This document shows positions 54,993 through 64,000 of a stretch of DNA of 64,000 bases, piece after piece (positions within the stretch are counted from its first letter, which is position 1; each line of letters starts with the position of its first letter). The stretch spans positions 620,001-684,000 of the forward strand of contig NZ_JAHXBN010000010.1 in assembly GCF_019924045.1 (NCBI RefSeq), written 5' to 3'. Below the pieces are notes generated by a model. That model was not told where the DNA came from. It made no database searches and worked only from the letters and a program-made list of their open reading frames with translations. Source of the stretch: Dyadobacter fermentans (GTDB lineage: Bacteria; Bacteroidota; Bacteroidia; Cytophagales; Spirosomataceae). The position numbers were made by a program, and so were the translations under genes.

Positions 54993-55097
54993 CCTCCTTT
55001 AACCCATATAGGATGTGGATTGTCGGGCAGCCTCGCCGGAGTGGCCCGGTTTTGTTAACGATCGCTCCTGCTCATTCAAAACTAAATTTGCTTGTTC

Positions 55098-56171
55098 ATG
55101 TTTTCCAACGAAGTGTTGTTTTTTGGAGGTTTTATTCTGGTGATCAGCGTTATGCTGCTTCTGGATCTGGGGGTTTTCAACAAAAAAGACCACGTGGTCA
55201 AGTTTGGTGAAGCTGCCGCCTGGACTGTCGCCTGGATTGCGCTCGCGTTGGCATTCTACCTGGTCATCAATACGCATGGCGACCTGGTGCATGGCATGGA
55301 CAATTATGGCGAGCTCGAAACAATTAAAAATAAGTACGCGCCACATCTGAAACTCATACCCGGGGATTTTGAGGAAAGCCTCGAACTCTACCGGAAAAAC
55401 ATGTCGCTGGAATTCATTACCGGCTATTTGCTGGAATATGCACTTTCGGTGGACAATATTTTCGTCATTATCCTGATCTTCTCGTCGTTTGGTGTTCGGC
55501 CCAAATACTTCAAAAAAGTGCTCTTCTGGGGCGTTTTGGGAGCGATCATTATGCGTTTTGTCTTCATTTTCGTGGGTTCGGCGCTGATGCAACGTTTCGA
55601 ATGGATCATCTATATTTTCGGTCTGCTGCTGGTTTACCAGGGCGGCAAAATATTCTTCGAAGGGGGAGAAGAGGAAAAAATCGACCCTGCCAAACACCCG
55701 GTCGTGAAATTTGCTTCCAAGTACCTACCCGTGTTCCCGCGCTACGTGCATGAGCATTTTTTCGTATTGAAAAAGGGCAAATGGCTCGTCACGCCGCTTT
55801 TTGTGGTGGTACTGATCGTCGAGTTTACCGACCTGATTTTCGCGGTGGATTCCGTGCCCGCAGTATTCTCGGTTACCAAAGATCCTTACGTAGTATTTTT
55901 CTCGAATATCTTCGCGATCATGGGGTTGCGCTCGATGTTCTTCTTTCTGAGCAACATTATGGGGCTTTTCCGCTTCCTCAAATATGGGTTGGGGGTATTG
56001 CTGGTCTTTATCGGCAGCAAGATGCTCGCACACCACTACCTCGAATCTATCGGGTTCAAAACCGTATATTCGCTGTATGTGATCATCGGTATTCTGGCAG
56101 TGAGTATTCTGGCATCGGTGATCGTTCCTGAAAAAAAGGAGGTAGAGGACGAGGTCTTATCCAATAGTTAG
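55098..56171 (+). CDS. TerC-family membrane protein
   Basis: A 357-aa integral membrane protein with seven to eight helices. TerC signatures are LEYALSVDNIFVI (first Asp-containing motif) and FTDLIFAVDSVPAVF (second), the conserved acidic residues proposed to bind metal (manganese efflux or tellurite resistance in relatives). Between them a charged loop EGGEEEKIDPAKHP. The ATG at 55098 is chosen over a TTG at 55092. The helicase gene follows after 25 bases on the same strand, so the two may be cotranscribed, though they share no obvious function. Confidence 0.9.
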   Translation: MFSNEVLFFGGFILVISVMLLLDLGVFNKKDHVVKFGEAAAWTVAWIALALAFYLVINTHGDLVHGMDNYGELETIKNKYAPHLKLIPGDFEESLELYRKNMSLEFITGYLLEYALSVDNIFVIILIFSSFGVRPKYFKKVLFWGVLGAIIMRFVFIFVGSALMQRFEWIIYIFGLLLVYQGGKIFFEGGEEEKIDPAKHPVVKFASKYLPVFPRYVHEHFFVLKKGKWLVTPLFVVVLIVEFTDLIFAVDSVPAVFSVTKDPYVVFFSNIFAIMGLRSMFFFLSNIMGLFRFLKYGLGVLLVFIGSKMLAHHYLESIGFKTVYSLYVIIGILAVSILASVIVPEKKEVEDEVLSNS

Positions 56172-56196
56172 GCATCGGGCAGCGTTTTGAGTAACT

Positions 56197-59100
56197 ATGA
56201 GCCGGATTCTTAAAGCCTATCTAAAACGACTTACTAATCTTAGCACCCGCAACAAGTCGTTGCTACTCACGAGCTTGTCTGCCGAACAATTTCTGGATTT
56301 CCACGATACGGATTTCCTGTTGTCGAAGCCGTCTATCGATGTACTCAAACAGGTGATCCAGGGGGCCAACCGGGTTGCATTGTGCGATGTGGCCGATCCG
56401 CGTTTCGAGAAGGTGAATGAGGCTAGCAAGCGGCTACGCAAAATAGCCCGCACCGAGCGCTTCATTGAAGAGGAACGAGGCTCGCGTGACTTGTATGTAG
56501 GCTATCCGTTCGTGAAAGGCAAGCTTTCCGACGGCACACCTATTCACGCCCCATTGCTGTTTTTCCCGGTGACGTTGCGGATGGACCGTGAACAATGGTG
56601 CCTTTTCGAGCGCGACGACAGTGCCGTGGCTTTAAATCAGAGCTTCGCGCTGGCATACGGACATTTCAATGAGGCAAAAATTCCCGATGAAGTGCTCGAA
56701 AAGTCATTTGAGGATTTTCCGAAGGATTTCCTCGAATTCAGGACGCAGCTCTATGAATGGCTGAAATCGACTCCATTCAAAATCAATTTTAATCAACAGC
56801 TTTTTGAAGATAAACTAGTCGCATTCAGTAGCGAAAAAAGCTCGGACCTTGCAGCAAATGAGCGTAATGGGGAACTGAAACTCTACCCGGAGGCCGTTCT
56901 CGGTATTTTCCCGCAGGCGGGTTCGTACCTGGTTCCGGATTATAACAGGCTCATGGCCCTTGAAGACACCGAGGGTTTCAAGCTGCCGTTGATTGATTTG
57001 GCAGAGGAAGCCGAAGACGAGAACTATTTACAGCCGGAAATTCCGGTGCGGGAAACCCGGCAGGTGAGGGAAGAGGATGTGCTGACGCCATTTCCGGTGG
57101 ACGAGTCACAGGAAGAGATTATCCTCGCGGTCAAATCGGGCAGTTCTGTCGTGGTACAGGGCCCGCCGGGAAGCGGCAAATCGCAGCTGATCTGCAATCT
57201 GATTGCCGACTTCACTTCGAAGGGTAAGCGTGTTTTATTGGTATGCCAAAAGCGGGCGGCGCTGGATGTGGTTTATCAACGTCTGGCGACCACCGGTATG
57301 AAGGATTTTACCGGCCTTATCCACGATTTTAAGAACGACCGCTCTGCATTATATAGCCAGATTGCCTCGCAGATAGAGAAAGTAGAGGCATATCGTCAGC
57401 AGAATTATAGCCTCGATTCGGTATTCCTGGAAAGACAATTTACCCAGGAAAGCCGCGCGATCGATAAGACGGTGGATGAGCTGAACGGCTTTCGCTCCGC
57501 ATTGTTTGATGAAAATGAATGCGGCGTGAGCATTAAAGAACTTTACCTCACGAGCGATCCCAACGCGCCGCATGCCGATATGCGGCCTTATTACCGGCAG
57601 TTCAGAATTGACGCCTGGGACGGTTTTAAAAGGCATTTGAAAACCTATTCCGATTACGCATTCCTCATTCATCCCACGCATCCGTGGCGAAACCGGCGGA
57701 GTTTTGCTGCATTCGGCATGGCGGAGTTGCGTACAATGGAAAATATGCTGTCGGAATGGCCTACCGCTTTTGAAAAGCAAACCCGCGGCTTTGAGCAGAT
57801 AGCAGGCGTTCCATTTGACAAGTCGTTTATCCGGAACCGCAAAGAAATTGCCGAGCGCCTTACCGATATCACCGAACTGGTATCTGATGAAGCTACATGG
57901 AAACTGGTAAAGAAATACACTGGTGCACCCGTAAATGCGCATGAGCGACTCGCGTTCGTGCGGCAGGCTGTGGATGTAATGGAGGGTTTTATTGCCGAGG
58001 GCGGCATCGAAATGTCCATTCCGGCATCTCAATTGAATGCATTTGAAGCTATGCTCAAAAAGTCGCTGGAAACCAAGCAGTCTGCGGTTTCGGGCTTTTT
58101 CTGGGATGTATTTAGTAAGGAAAAGAAAGAAATAGAGCGGGTAGCGATTGTCAACGGTCTCACGGCTTCTTTCGAGCATATGATGCGGCTGGAAGAGCGT
58201 TTAAGGAATCGCCGACAGCTGGAATCGTGGCTGCAAAATGCGAACCTGGGTTTTGATCCGGCATTTATCGATGATTTTTCGGCAGATCGGGCCGGCGAAT
58301 ATCTGGCCTTCTTTAAATCTGCCGAGCTCGCTTCCGACGCAGTAGCGCGCATGGACGCGGGTGCGTGGACGAAGGTTTTTCATGAAATTGTAGGTGCGAA
58401 CGGCCGACTAGTACAGTTTACGGAAACCATTCAAAATCTTAGACAATGGCTGCAAATCTGGGATCGCATGGAGAAAGCCATGCTCCCTTACCTTTTGCCC
58501 GGGCAGATCACCGCACTGGTCGACGATCCTGCCGGTTATAGCGAAATCCTGCTGGATGCTTTACGCAACGATTTTGACTCACTAACCGATATGGACCGGC
58601 TGTGGGAAGAAATGACCGAATCGCAACGTGGCGCAGTAAAGGCAACTTTGACGAAAGAGGCCGAACTTGGTTTTACAAATGCGCAGGAAGTACTCGCCCT
58701 ATTTGAAAATAGTATTAAGCTGGCCTGGATCGAGCATATTGAGAGCAAATACCCGGTATTGCGATCGGTGACTTCGCTCAAAATGAAGCAGTGGGAAGAT
58801 CAGGTGCAGGGCAGCATTGGGTTGAAGCAGAAGCTAAGTTCGGATATTACGAATATTAAATTGCGCGAGGCCACTTATGAGGATGTGGAAAAGAACCGCC
58901 TGGGGAACCGCGTAACGTACCGCGAACTCGGTCATCAGGTTACGAAAAAGCGCAAGATCTGGCCGATCCGGAAATTGCTCGAAAACTACGCCGACGAGGT
59001 ATTTGCCCTCATACCTTGCTGGATGGCTTCCCCGGAAGCCGTGTCGGCAATTTTTCCGATGGAGAGCGGGTTGTTCGATCTGGTTATTTTCGATGAGGCA

Positions 59101-60192
59101 TCGCAATGCTATGCGGAGTATAGCTTGCCCGCGGCATTCAGGGGGAAACAATGGGTGGTAACAGGAGATAGCAAACAGCTTTCACCTAGCGATCTTTACC
59201 GCGTACGTTACGAAGACCGGACGGAGGATGAAGAGTATTCGGCAGCCATTGAAATCGAGTCGCTGCTGGACCTTGCGGGGCAATCGCTGGATCATTATCA
59301 ACTGACGGGCCATTACAGAAGTTCGTCACTTGATCTCATCGATTTCTCAAACAGGAATTTTTATAAAAAAAGCCTTAAACTGCTGCCCGACTTCCATAAG
59401 ATCAACGACCGCGAACCTGGGATTGAATACATTAAAACTGAGGGTATTTGGAAGAACAACACCAATACCATTGAGGTGGACGAAGTATTGCGGCTTATCC
59501 GCGAACTTGCGGGCAGTAGAAAGAGCATTGGCGTAGTAACCTTCAATTTCTACCAGCAAGCCGCTATTCAGGATGCATTGGAGAAGGAAACCTCACTACC
59601 CGAAGGCCTTTTTGTAAAGAATATAGAGAACGTGCAGGGCGATGAACGCGACATTATCATCTTCTCAATGGGCTATGCGCCGGATGAGAAAGGGCGTGTT
59701 TCTATGCAGTTCGGGACATTGAATATGCAGGGAGGGGAGAATCGGCTGAACGTGGCTATTACGCGTGCGAGAGAGAAAATTTACTTTGTAACAAGTCTTT
59801 GGCCGTCGCAGCTGCAAACGGAACAAACAGCCAACGAAGGGCCGAAACTGCTAAGGGCTTACATGGACTACGCATTGCAGGTATCGGAAGGTAAGTTTGA
59901 GCCGGCGCCGCTTGCTACCGGGCAATTCCGTTCTGATTGGCTGTTGAAAGAACGGCTGGTACGGCAAAACCCGGCATTTGAGAAAGAGCTCCCATTTGGC
60001 GATATTACTGTAAAAGAAGAAGGGGCCTACAAGGGCTTGGTACTTACGGACGACGATCTTTACCATTACAGTAAGTCATCCAAAGAGCCTCACGCTTATT
60101 TGCCCCTTCTGTTGCGGTTGAAAAATTGGCCTTTCAGGCGTGTTTACAGCCGCGAATATTGGTCGGGAAACCTAAAAAACGGTCTGTTATAG
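56197..60192 (+). CDS. Large SF1 (Upf1/Dna2-like) helicase with DUF4011-like N-terminus
   Basis: A 1331-aa protein. The N-terminal 280 residues resemble DUF4011 (RLTNLSTRNKSLLL, YVGYPFVKGKL, HAPLLFFPVTL). Walker A GPPGSGKSQLICN is at about 322-334. A roughly 600-residue insertion separates it from motif II, VIFDEASQCYAEYSLP (about 963), then TGDSKQLSP, QLTGHYRS, VQGDERDIIIFSMGYA and NVAITRAREKIYFV. This split SF1 layout is that of Upf1-like bacterial helicases, some of which belong to defence or DNA repair. No nuclease domain is visible at the C-terminus and no partner gene is present. The stop overlaps the convergent DUF1080 gene by 6 bases. Confidence 0.85.
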   Translation: MSRILKAYLKRLTNLSTRNKSLLLTSLSAEQFLDFHDTDFLLSKPSIDVLKQVIQGANRVALCDVADPRFEKVNEASKRLRKIARTERFIEEERGSRDLYVGYPFVKGKLSDGTPIHAPLLFFPVTLRMDREQWCLFERDDSAVALNQSFALAYGHFNEAKIPDEVLEKSFEDFPKDFLEFRTQLYEWLKSTPFKINFNQQLFEDKLVAFSSEKSSDLAANERNGELKLYPEAVLGIFPQAGSYLVPDYNRLMALEDTEGFKLPLIDLAEEAEDENYLQPEIPVRETRQVREEDVLTPFPVDESQEEIILAVKSGSSVVVQGPPGSGKSQLICNLIADFTSKGKRVLLVCQKRAALDVVYQRLATTGMKDFTGLIHDFKNDRSALYSQIASQIEKVEAYRQQNYSLDSVFLERQFTQESRAIDKTVDELNGFRSALFDENECGVSIKELYLTSDPNAPHADMRPYYRQFRIDAWDGFKRHLKTYSDYAFLIHPTHPWRNRRSFAAFGMAELRTMENMLSEWPTAFEKQTRGFEQIAGVPFDKSFIRNRKEIAERLTDITELVSDEATWKLVKKYTGAPVNAHERLAFVRQAVDVMEGFIAEGGIEMSIPASQLNAFEAMLKKSLETKQSAVSGFFWDVFSKEKKEIERVAIVNGLTASFEHMMRLEERLRNRRQLESWLQNANLGFDPAFIDDFSADRAGEYLAFFKSAELASDAVARMDAGAWTKVFHEIVGANGRLVQFTETIQNLRQWLQIWDRMEKAMLPYLLPGQITALVDDPAGYSEILLDALRNDFDSLTDMDRLWEEMTESQRGAVKATLTKEAELGFTNAQEVLALFENSIKLAWIEHIESKYPVLRSVTSLKMKQWEDQVQGSIGLKQKLSSDITNIKLREATYEDVEKNRLGNRVTYRELGHQVTKKRKIWPIRKLLENYADEVFALIPCWMASPEAVSAIFPMESGLFDLVIFDEASQCYAEYSLPAAFRGKQWVVTGDSKQLSPSDLYRVRYEDRTEDEEYSAAIEIESLLDLAGQSLDHYQLTGHYRSSSLDLIDFSNRNFYKKSLKLLPDFHKINDREPGIEYIKTEGIWKNNTNTIEVDEVLRLIRELAGSRKSIGVVTFNFYQQAAIQDALEKETSLPEGLFVKNIENVQGDERDIIIFSMGYAPDEKGRVSMQFGTLNMQGGENRLNVAITRAREKIYFVTSLWPSQLQTEQTANEGPKLLRAYMDYALQVSEGKFEPAPLATGQFRSDWLLKERLVRQNPAFEKELPFGDITVKEEGAYKGLVLTDDDLYHYSKSSKEPHAYLPLLLRLKNWPFRRVYSREYWSGNLKNGLL

Positions 60193-60891
60193 TTCCTTAA
60201 TACGGATGTTACGGTAAGAGACTTTGTCGCCGTGGTCTTGCAATGCAATCTTGCCTTTGGAAGACGCACCGAATCCCTGCCAGGTTTTGAACTTGCTGTT
60301 GGCAACGAGTTTGTCCCATTCAGCGCCCTGAGTCGGGAATTCCACTACTTTTTTGCCGTTCAGCCAGCTTTCGCCTTTGCCGTTTTTGATCACAATTTTC
60401 GCTTTGTTCCATTCTCCAGCAGGTTTTACCGCAGAGAAGTTGGATGGAGGGAGCATATCGTACAGTGAACCGGCTTTGTGGTTACCATCTTTACCTGCTT
60501 TCGCATCGGGGTGCTTCACGTCGTCGAGTACCTGGATTTCCGGGCCGGTAGAGTAGGGGCAGCAATACTTTTTGTCTTCTATCACGTGGTAAATAATCCC
60601 GCTGTTACCGCCTTCGGAGATTTTCCATTCCAGTTCCAGTTCGAAATCACCGTATTCTTTGTCGGTAACGAGGTCCTTACCGCCTTTTTCGGCCAGCACT
60701 ACCGCACCGTCTTCAATTTTCCACTGTGGCAGAACTTTGTCCTGTTGCCAGCTATGCCAGCCGTTCAGGCTTTTGCCGTCGAAAAGGGTAACCCACTTTC
60801 CTTTTTGGGCTTCTGCATCATTTGAAAAGGCCAAAGCAGCCAGGGCGATAACGGATGCTTTTCCGAAAGCCTTCCATTTTGTGAAATTCAT
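60187..60891 (-). CDS. DUF1080 (3-keto-disaccharide hydrolase-like) secreted protein
   Basis: A 234-aa exported protein; signal peptide ends SNDAEA near residue 28. The domain begins WVTLFDGKSLNGWHSW, has YGDFELELEWKISEGGNSGIIYHV, a Cys pair (KYCCPY), and ends GKIALQDHGDKVSYRNIRIKEL, all diagnostic of DUF1080/3-keto-glycoside hydrolase proteins. These occur with Gfo/Idh/MocA oxidoreductases in 3-keto-sugar metabolism; the oxidoreductase at 19 kb is a possible partner but not adjacent. Divergent from the HIT gene. Confidence 0.93.
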   Translation of the reverse strand: MNFTKWKAFGKASVIALAALAFSNDAEAQKGKWVTLFDGKSLNGWHSWQQDKVLPQWKIEDGAVVLAEKGGKDLVTDKEYGDFELELEWKISEGGNSGIIYHVIEDKKYCCPYSTGPEIQVLDDVKHPDAKAGKDGNHKAGSLYDMLPPSNFSAVKPAGEWNKAKIVIKNGKGESWLNGKKVVEFPTQGAEWDKLVANSKFKTWQGFGASSKGKIALQDHGDKVSYRNIRIKEL

Positions 60892-60953
60892 GTTTCGCTT
60901 GTTAAAGTTTTAGTCCACAATATTAAGTACTTTTTGAGTTTTCAAAGGCATAT

Positions 60954-60984
60954 TTGGATCGAAAGTTGGCGGCTCCTATTTTTG
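60954..60984 (+). promoter_or_regulatory. Promoter of the HIT-family gene
   Basis: TTG (60954-60956), 20 bases, TATTTTTG (60977-60984), a full match. The start codon at 61019 is about 30 bases after the predicted transcription start. Confidence 0.7.
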
Positions 60985-61018
60985 GGAGTAGCTCAAAATA
61001 ATCCGACAACCTATCCAC

Positions 61019-61408
61019 ATGGCTTCTATATTTTCAAGAATCGTAGCAGGGGAAATACCTTGCCATAAAATTGCCGAAACAGAGGATTTCCTCGCATTTC
61101 TCGATGCGTTTCCCATTGCGAAAGGGCATACGCTCGTCATTCCGAAGAAAGAGGTGGATTACCTTTTCGATCTTGACGACGATTTGTACACAGGCTTGTT
61201 TCAGTTTGCCAAAAGCATTGTTCCGGCGTTGGAAAAGGCGGTTCCCTGCCTGCGTATCGGTGTGAGTGTAATAGGTCTGGAAGTGCCGCATGCGCACGTA
61301 CACCTGCTTCCGCTCAACAGCATGGCCGACGCCGATTTCAGCCAAAAGATAAAAACGTCGCAAGAAGAACTCGCGATGCTGGCTGAAAAGATCAGAAGTA
61401 ATTTATAA
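61019..61408 (+). CDS. HIT-family nucleotide-binding hydrolase
   Basis: A 129-aa histidine-triad protein. The N-terminal IFSRIVAGEIPCHKIAETEDFLAFLDAFPIAKGHTLVIPK block and the active-site VPHAHVHLLPL (HxHxH) are clear. Members hydrolyse AMP-lysine or dinucleoside polyphosphates; the physiological substrate is not known. It is flanked by the divergent DUF1080 gene and the convergent Wzi gene with 3 bases between stops. Confidence 0.93.
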   Translation: MASIFSRIVAGEIPCHKIAETEDFLAFLDAFPIAKGHTLVIPKKEVDYLFDLDDDLYTGLFQFAKSIVPALEKAVPCLRIGVSVIGLEVPHAHVHLLPLNSMADADFSQKIKTSQEELAMLAEKIRSNL

Positions 61409-61411
61409 GGC

Positions 61412-62896
61412 TCAGTAAAACGAGAAGTCTTTTCGTACACCCAGCATGAACCCGTAAGTTTTGCGGTACAAATCGCCGATATCCGCTGCATAAGCCCCTT
61501 TGACGGTCAAGCCGCCGAGCACGTCGAGCCTGGATTGCATCATGAGCATACCGGAGAATTGCCTGGGTGAACCGAGAAACGGTTCGAGGTAGGCGCCGCT
61601 GTTCTCCGAGAAGGAGAATTTGCCCATCCACTGGATTTTCCGGAATAATGTACCTTCTAATCCAAGGTGCAACATCATGACGCGGTTATTGCTCGTGAAA
61701 TTGTCGGCATAATTCGGCCATTTCCACTTGGTTTGCGAAGTTGGAGGGATAAACGGCGTTCCGATTGTCCTGTCGTAATAGCCCCAACCGTCGCGGACTT
61801 GCTGGTTGTTGAAATAGTTGTCGTGGCCGCGTTTTTTACCATTAGTCAATACAAAATCGTCACCCCCCTGGTCTTTGGTATACAAAAATTCAAGTACAGC
61901 AGCATTGATCTCGAAATTGGCTCCATAGGAGTTTTTACGCTTGATCCTGGCGCCATACAGGCCGTCTTTGAGCCCTGTCAAGTAAAATAGCGAGCCATCC
62001 TCGTAAATGAACTGCCGATAAAGAAAGATGCTGGTCTCATAAGTTTCGACCTCCATCGCCAGATCGATCGAACCAAGGTGGTTTCCGATCCGGCTGGTAC
62101 TGTCGAAATAAGTGATGTCGTCTCCACTCCCTCCGATGGACCCTATGACGGCATTGACGTAGTTTTTAAATCCGGTAGGCATTTGCAGCCGATCACCTGT
62201 AAGGCCCAGGTTCTTTTTGAGTCTTCCGCCCCATTGAACTTGATGGTTGAAGCCCCCGTAGAGTTTCAGCATTGAATGCGCCTTCCCGATACGCATATAG
62301 AAGGCTTTCTGATGGAATTTCAGATTTTCCGTAATGGGTCTGCTATTTTCAAATAACCCATCGGAATAAAATGCCTGGAACGAAAGCCAGCCTTTGGTGA
62401 AGGGGATGGGTACAAATCGGGTTGTTCCCAGGTAAATTTTGGGGATAGGTAACGCATTACCCGACCAGGCGTAAGAGCCGGAACCGATCGTGGAGTCTGC
62501 CAGGCCGAGAGCCTGCTTTTTACGTCCCACATAAAGTTCCCAGTTTTTGTATCGCAATGTTACATGCGCCTGGGGAAGTATGAACTTGTTGGTTTGTACA
62601 AAATTGCCAACCGCTTCTACGCCCGCACCAACGCGCCATTCATTGCGGGTTTTATTTTCCGATATAGTCCAGTAACGTTCCAGGCCAGCACGCGCGCTGA
62701 GGTTTGGGCCGGTTTTCGGCACAATCCCGTATTGGTTGGATTGGATCCAGAACGGCGTGTATCCATTGGTACTGCCCATTCCCACGAATTCCACGTAGTT
62801 GGTGGTCGAGTCGGTGTAGATAACAGGTTCCTTGATCTCAGATTGGGAAAAGCCAAGGATGGGCACTAGTGTTAATATGAATAAAGCAAATCTCAT
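61412..62896 (-). CDS. Wzi-family capsule-assembly outer-membrane protein
   Basis: A 494-aa predicted outer-membrane beta-barrel of the capsule assembly Wzi family. The signal peptide ends ILGFSQ and the mature start includes YVEFVGMGSTNGYTPFWIQSNQYGIVP, the usual family opening. Amphipathic strands alternate through the protein and it ends MLGVRKDFSFY with a terminal aromatic residue, typical of barrels. The ATG at 62896 (MRFALF) is chosen; the frame continues to 62914. A paralogue lies directly upstream on the same strand. Wzi helps attach polysaccharide to the surface. Confidence 0.85.
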   Translation of the reverse strand: MRFALFILTLVPILGFSQSEIKEPVIYTDSTTNYVEFVGMGSTNGYTPFWIQSNQYGIVPKTGPNLSARAGLERYWTISENKTRNEWRVGAGVEAVGNFVQTNKFILPQAHVTLRYKNWELYVGRKKQALGLADSTIGSGSYAWSGNALPIPKIYLGTTRFVPIPFTKGWLSFQAFYSDGLFENSRPITENLKFHQKAFYMRIGKAHSMLKLYGGFNHQVQWGGRLKKNLGLTGDRLQMPTGFKNYVNAVIGSIGGSGDDITYFDSTSRIGNHLGSIDLAMEVETYETSIFLYRQFIYEDGSLFYLTGLKDGLYGARIKRKNSYGANFEINAAVLEFLYTKDQGGDDFVLTNGKKRGHDNYFNNQQVRDGWGYYDRTIGTPFIPPTSQTKWKWPNYADNFTSNNRVMMLHLGLEGTLFRKIQWMGKFSFSENSGAYLEPFLGSPRQFSGMLMMQSRLDVLGGLTVKGAYAADIGDLYRKTYGFMLGVRKDFSFY

Positions 62897-63003
62897 AGGT
62901 GTGCCCTCACGCATTGTCCATAATGTGTATAATAGCCAACAAAAATAAGTATAACTTTTCTATTATCATATTGAACATATACGCCGCTTGATTGCTAAAC
63001 GGA

Positions 63004-64000
63004 TTAATCCAGGAAACCGCTTTTTCGCAAGCCGATGGATAACCCGTAAGTGTTAGGATATAGCTTGCCAATATCCGACGATAATGCGGAATAAACACTG
63101 CATCCTTTTAAGATATTTAAGTTTTTTTCGGCACCCAGCCACAATGATACCTGCTGCTTTACTCCCTCAAATGGTGTAAGAAAGGAGCCTGAATTGCGCG
63201 AATAAGTGCCGCGGAACGACAATTTCAAATGCAGCCAGGTGGCGGTTACTCCTGTATGAAACGCCCAGAAACGATTATTATTCGTGAATTCTGAATTATT
63301 GCGGGGTAAATCACCGTCCGTGGTAGTCGATGCCGGGGCTAACGGCGAGCCGATACCGGATCCGTAATATGACCAACCCCGCTGATATACGTAGCTATTG
63401 AAGTAGTTTGCCCTTTCAAATAATGCGAGTTCGGATATCGGATAACGGTTGATCTGGTTACGCGTTCCGATCACTTCGAACAGAAACGAGTGAAATGCAA
63501 AATAGGAAGAACCTTTCGGAAGCGGCTTGGTGCGTTTCACGCTTAGCCCGTTCAGGCCGTCTTCAAAATTGGTAACCTTGAAAAGTGAGCCGGTTTCATA
63601 GATGTTCTGCCGGTACAGGAAGAAATTCCAATCTTTTCCATGCCATTCACCGCCGATGTCAAACGTTCCGAAATGGTTGCCGACCTTTCTGTAATCCAGG
63701 GTTTTGCCGGAAATTGTGTACCAATAGGCTTTCAGCATATCCAGCCGGTACAGCGGCATTATTTCCTTTTCGCCGCCCCAGATGGCCTGGTGATTGGCGC
63801 CCAGGTAGACGCGGTAGCGGTGGGACTTTCTGCCAAGCCGGAAATAAAGCTGCTTTTGATGCAGATAGGTATCCGAAATGCGGGGAACGCTGCCGTAATT
63901 AATACCGCTGGCCCCCAGGTATCCATCCGAGTAGGTGAATTTCAGCGCGACGAAGTCGTTGGTGAAGTAAAGCGGAAGGTATTCCTGAATCGCAACCTGC
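63004..64000 (-). CDS. Wzi-family protein, N-terminal part outside the window
   Basis: The C-terminal 330 residues of a second Wzi-like barrel. The frame is open to base 63999 and the residues upstream of the first in-window Met (63759) match the paralogue: FVALKFTYSDGYLGASG and YLHQKQLYFRLGRKSHRYRVY. It ends YGLSIGLRKSGFLD. It lies 107 bases upstream of its paralogue, so the two are likely tandem duplicates. The real start is beyond the window. Confidence 0.85.
   Translation of the reverse strand, partial: QVAIQEYLPLYFTNDFVALKFTYSDGYLGASGINYGSVPRISDTYLHQKQLYFRLGRKSHRYRVYLGANHQAIWGGEKEIMPLYRLDMLKAYWYTISGKTLDYRKVGNHFGTFDIGGEWHGKDWNFFLYRQNIYETGSLFKVTNFEDGLNGLSVKRTKPLPKGSSYFAFHSFLFEVIGTRNQINRYPISELALFERANYFNSYVYQRGWSYYGSGIGSPLAPASTTTDGDLPRNNSEFTNNNRFWAFHTGVTATWLHLKLSFRGTYSRNSGSFLTPFEGVKQQVSLWLGAEKNLNILKGCSVYSALSSDIGKLYPNTYGLSIGLRKSGFLD

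Larger units (their letters stand above)
54706..55097. other. Divergent intergenic region between tRNA-Gly and terC
   Basis: About 390 bases. It holds the tRNA-Gly promoter (54740-54770, minus strand), a very A/T-rich stretch around 54770-54860, a TACCTTTG -7 element for terC at 54985-54992 and a second TAAATTTG at 55083-55090. No small gene, repeat or RNA gene is evident. The leader between 55000 and 55097 has a GC-rich patch (GGGCAGCCTCGCCGGAGTGG) that I could not match to a known riboswitch. Confidence 0.55.

Noticed and set aside
54993..55097. Manganese riboswitch (yybP-ykoY type) before terC
   Set aside because: The leader has a GC-rich patch but none of the conserved loop sequences of that class.

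Overview
The window looks like a chromosomal segment from a Bacteroidota bacterium, most likely Cytophagales and possibly Dyadobacter-like (inference; there is no rRNA here). Supporting signs are type IX secretion and gliding genes (two gingipain-like C25 proteases with C-terminal sorting domains, a PorZ-like protein, GldD), many SCxx-type lipoproteins, a TonB receptor with an N-terminal carboxypeptidase-regulatory-like domain, two Wzi-type proteins, and repeated promoters of the Bacteroidota form TTG-N20/21-TAnnTTTG with few Shine-Dalgarno sequences. Gene density is high and most of the window is housekeeping.

Layout. 1-4.7 kb: two tandem secreted C25 proteases. 4.7-8.2 kb: an accessory block on the minus strand with an asparagine-synthase-like cyclase, a 53-codon lasso-peptide precursor directly upstream of it, its promoter, and two lipoproteins. 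8.3-14.7 kb: a minus-strand run gcvT, comB, a modular secreted protein, porZ, udk. 14.8-22.5 kb: FG-GAP protein, a 15-bp repeat patch, membrane Zn-peptidase, rfaE2, LPG-synthase-like membrane protein, panD, Gfo/Idh/MocA oxidoreductase, panC, and a half-length GT5 protein. 22.7-30 kb: glmS, gldD, unknown gene, SDR plus IlvD/Edd dehydratase, serine hydrolase. 30-34.2 kb: a metal-homeostasis island (MerC-domain protein, Fur-family regulator, lipoprotein, TonB receptor) with a shared palindromic operator. 34.2-42.3 kb: membrane protein, NHL propeller protein, PfkB kinase, atypical SDR, clpX, clpP, XRE regulator, tig. 42.4-50 kb: tRNA-Leu(UAG), RelA/SpoT, Fur, purA, SNF2 helicase. 50-54.7 kb: PEP-mutase-like protein, two related AraC regulators flanking a FAD monooxygenase, tRNA-Leu(UAA), tRNA-Gly(GCC). 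55-64 kb: TerC, a 1331-aa SF1 helicase, DUF1080 protein, HIT protein, two Wzi-like proteins (the second runs off the window).

The most interesting item is the lasso-type pair at 4700-6856. The small gene encodes a leader with the YxxPxLxxxG...TxG pattern and a core starting GKLGSAFD, which would allow a Gly1-Asp8 macrolactam. The cyclase starts 24 bases after it. No leader protease (B2), recognition element (B1) or exporter gene is visible anywhere in the 64 kb, so the pair is an orphan or relies on functions encoded elsewhere. The second is the metal island, where the promoters of the TonB receptor and the MerC-domain gene share the palindrome TTGCAAC-N3-GTTGCAA over the -33 element and an identical 13-bp segment over the -7 element, next to a Fur-family regulator gene.
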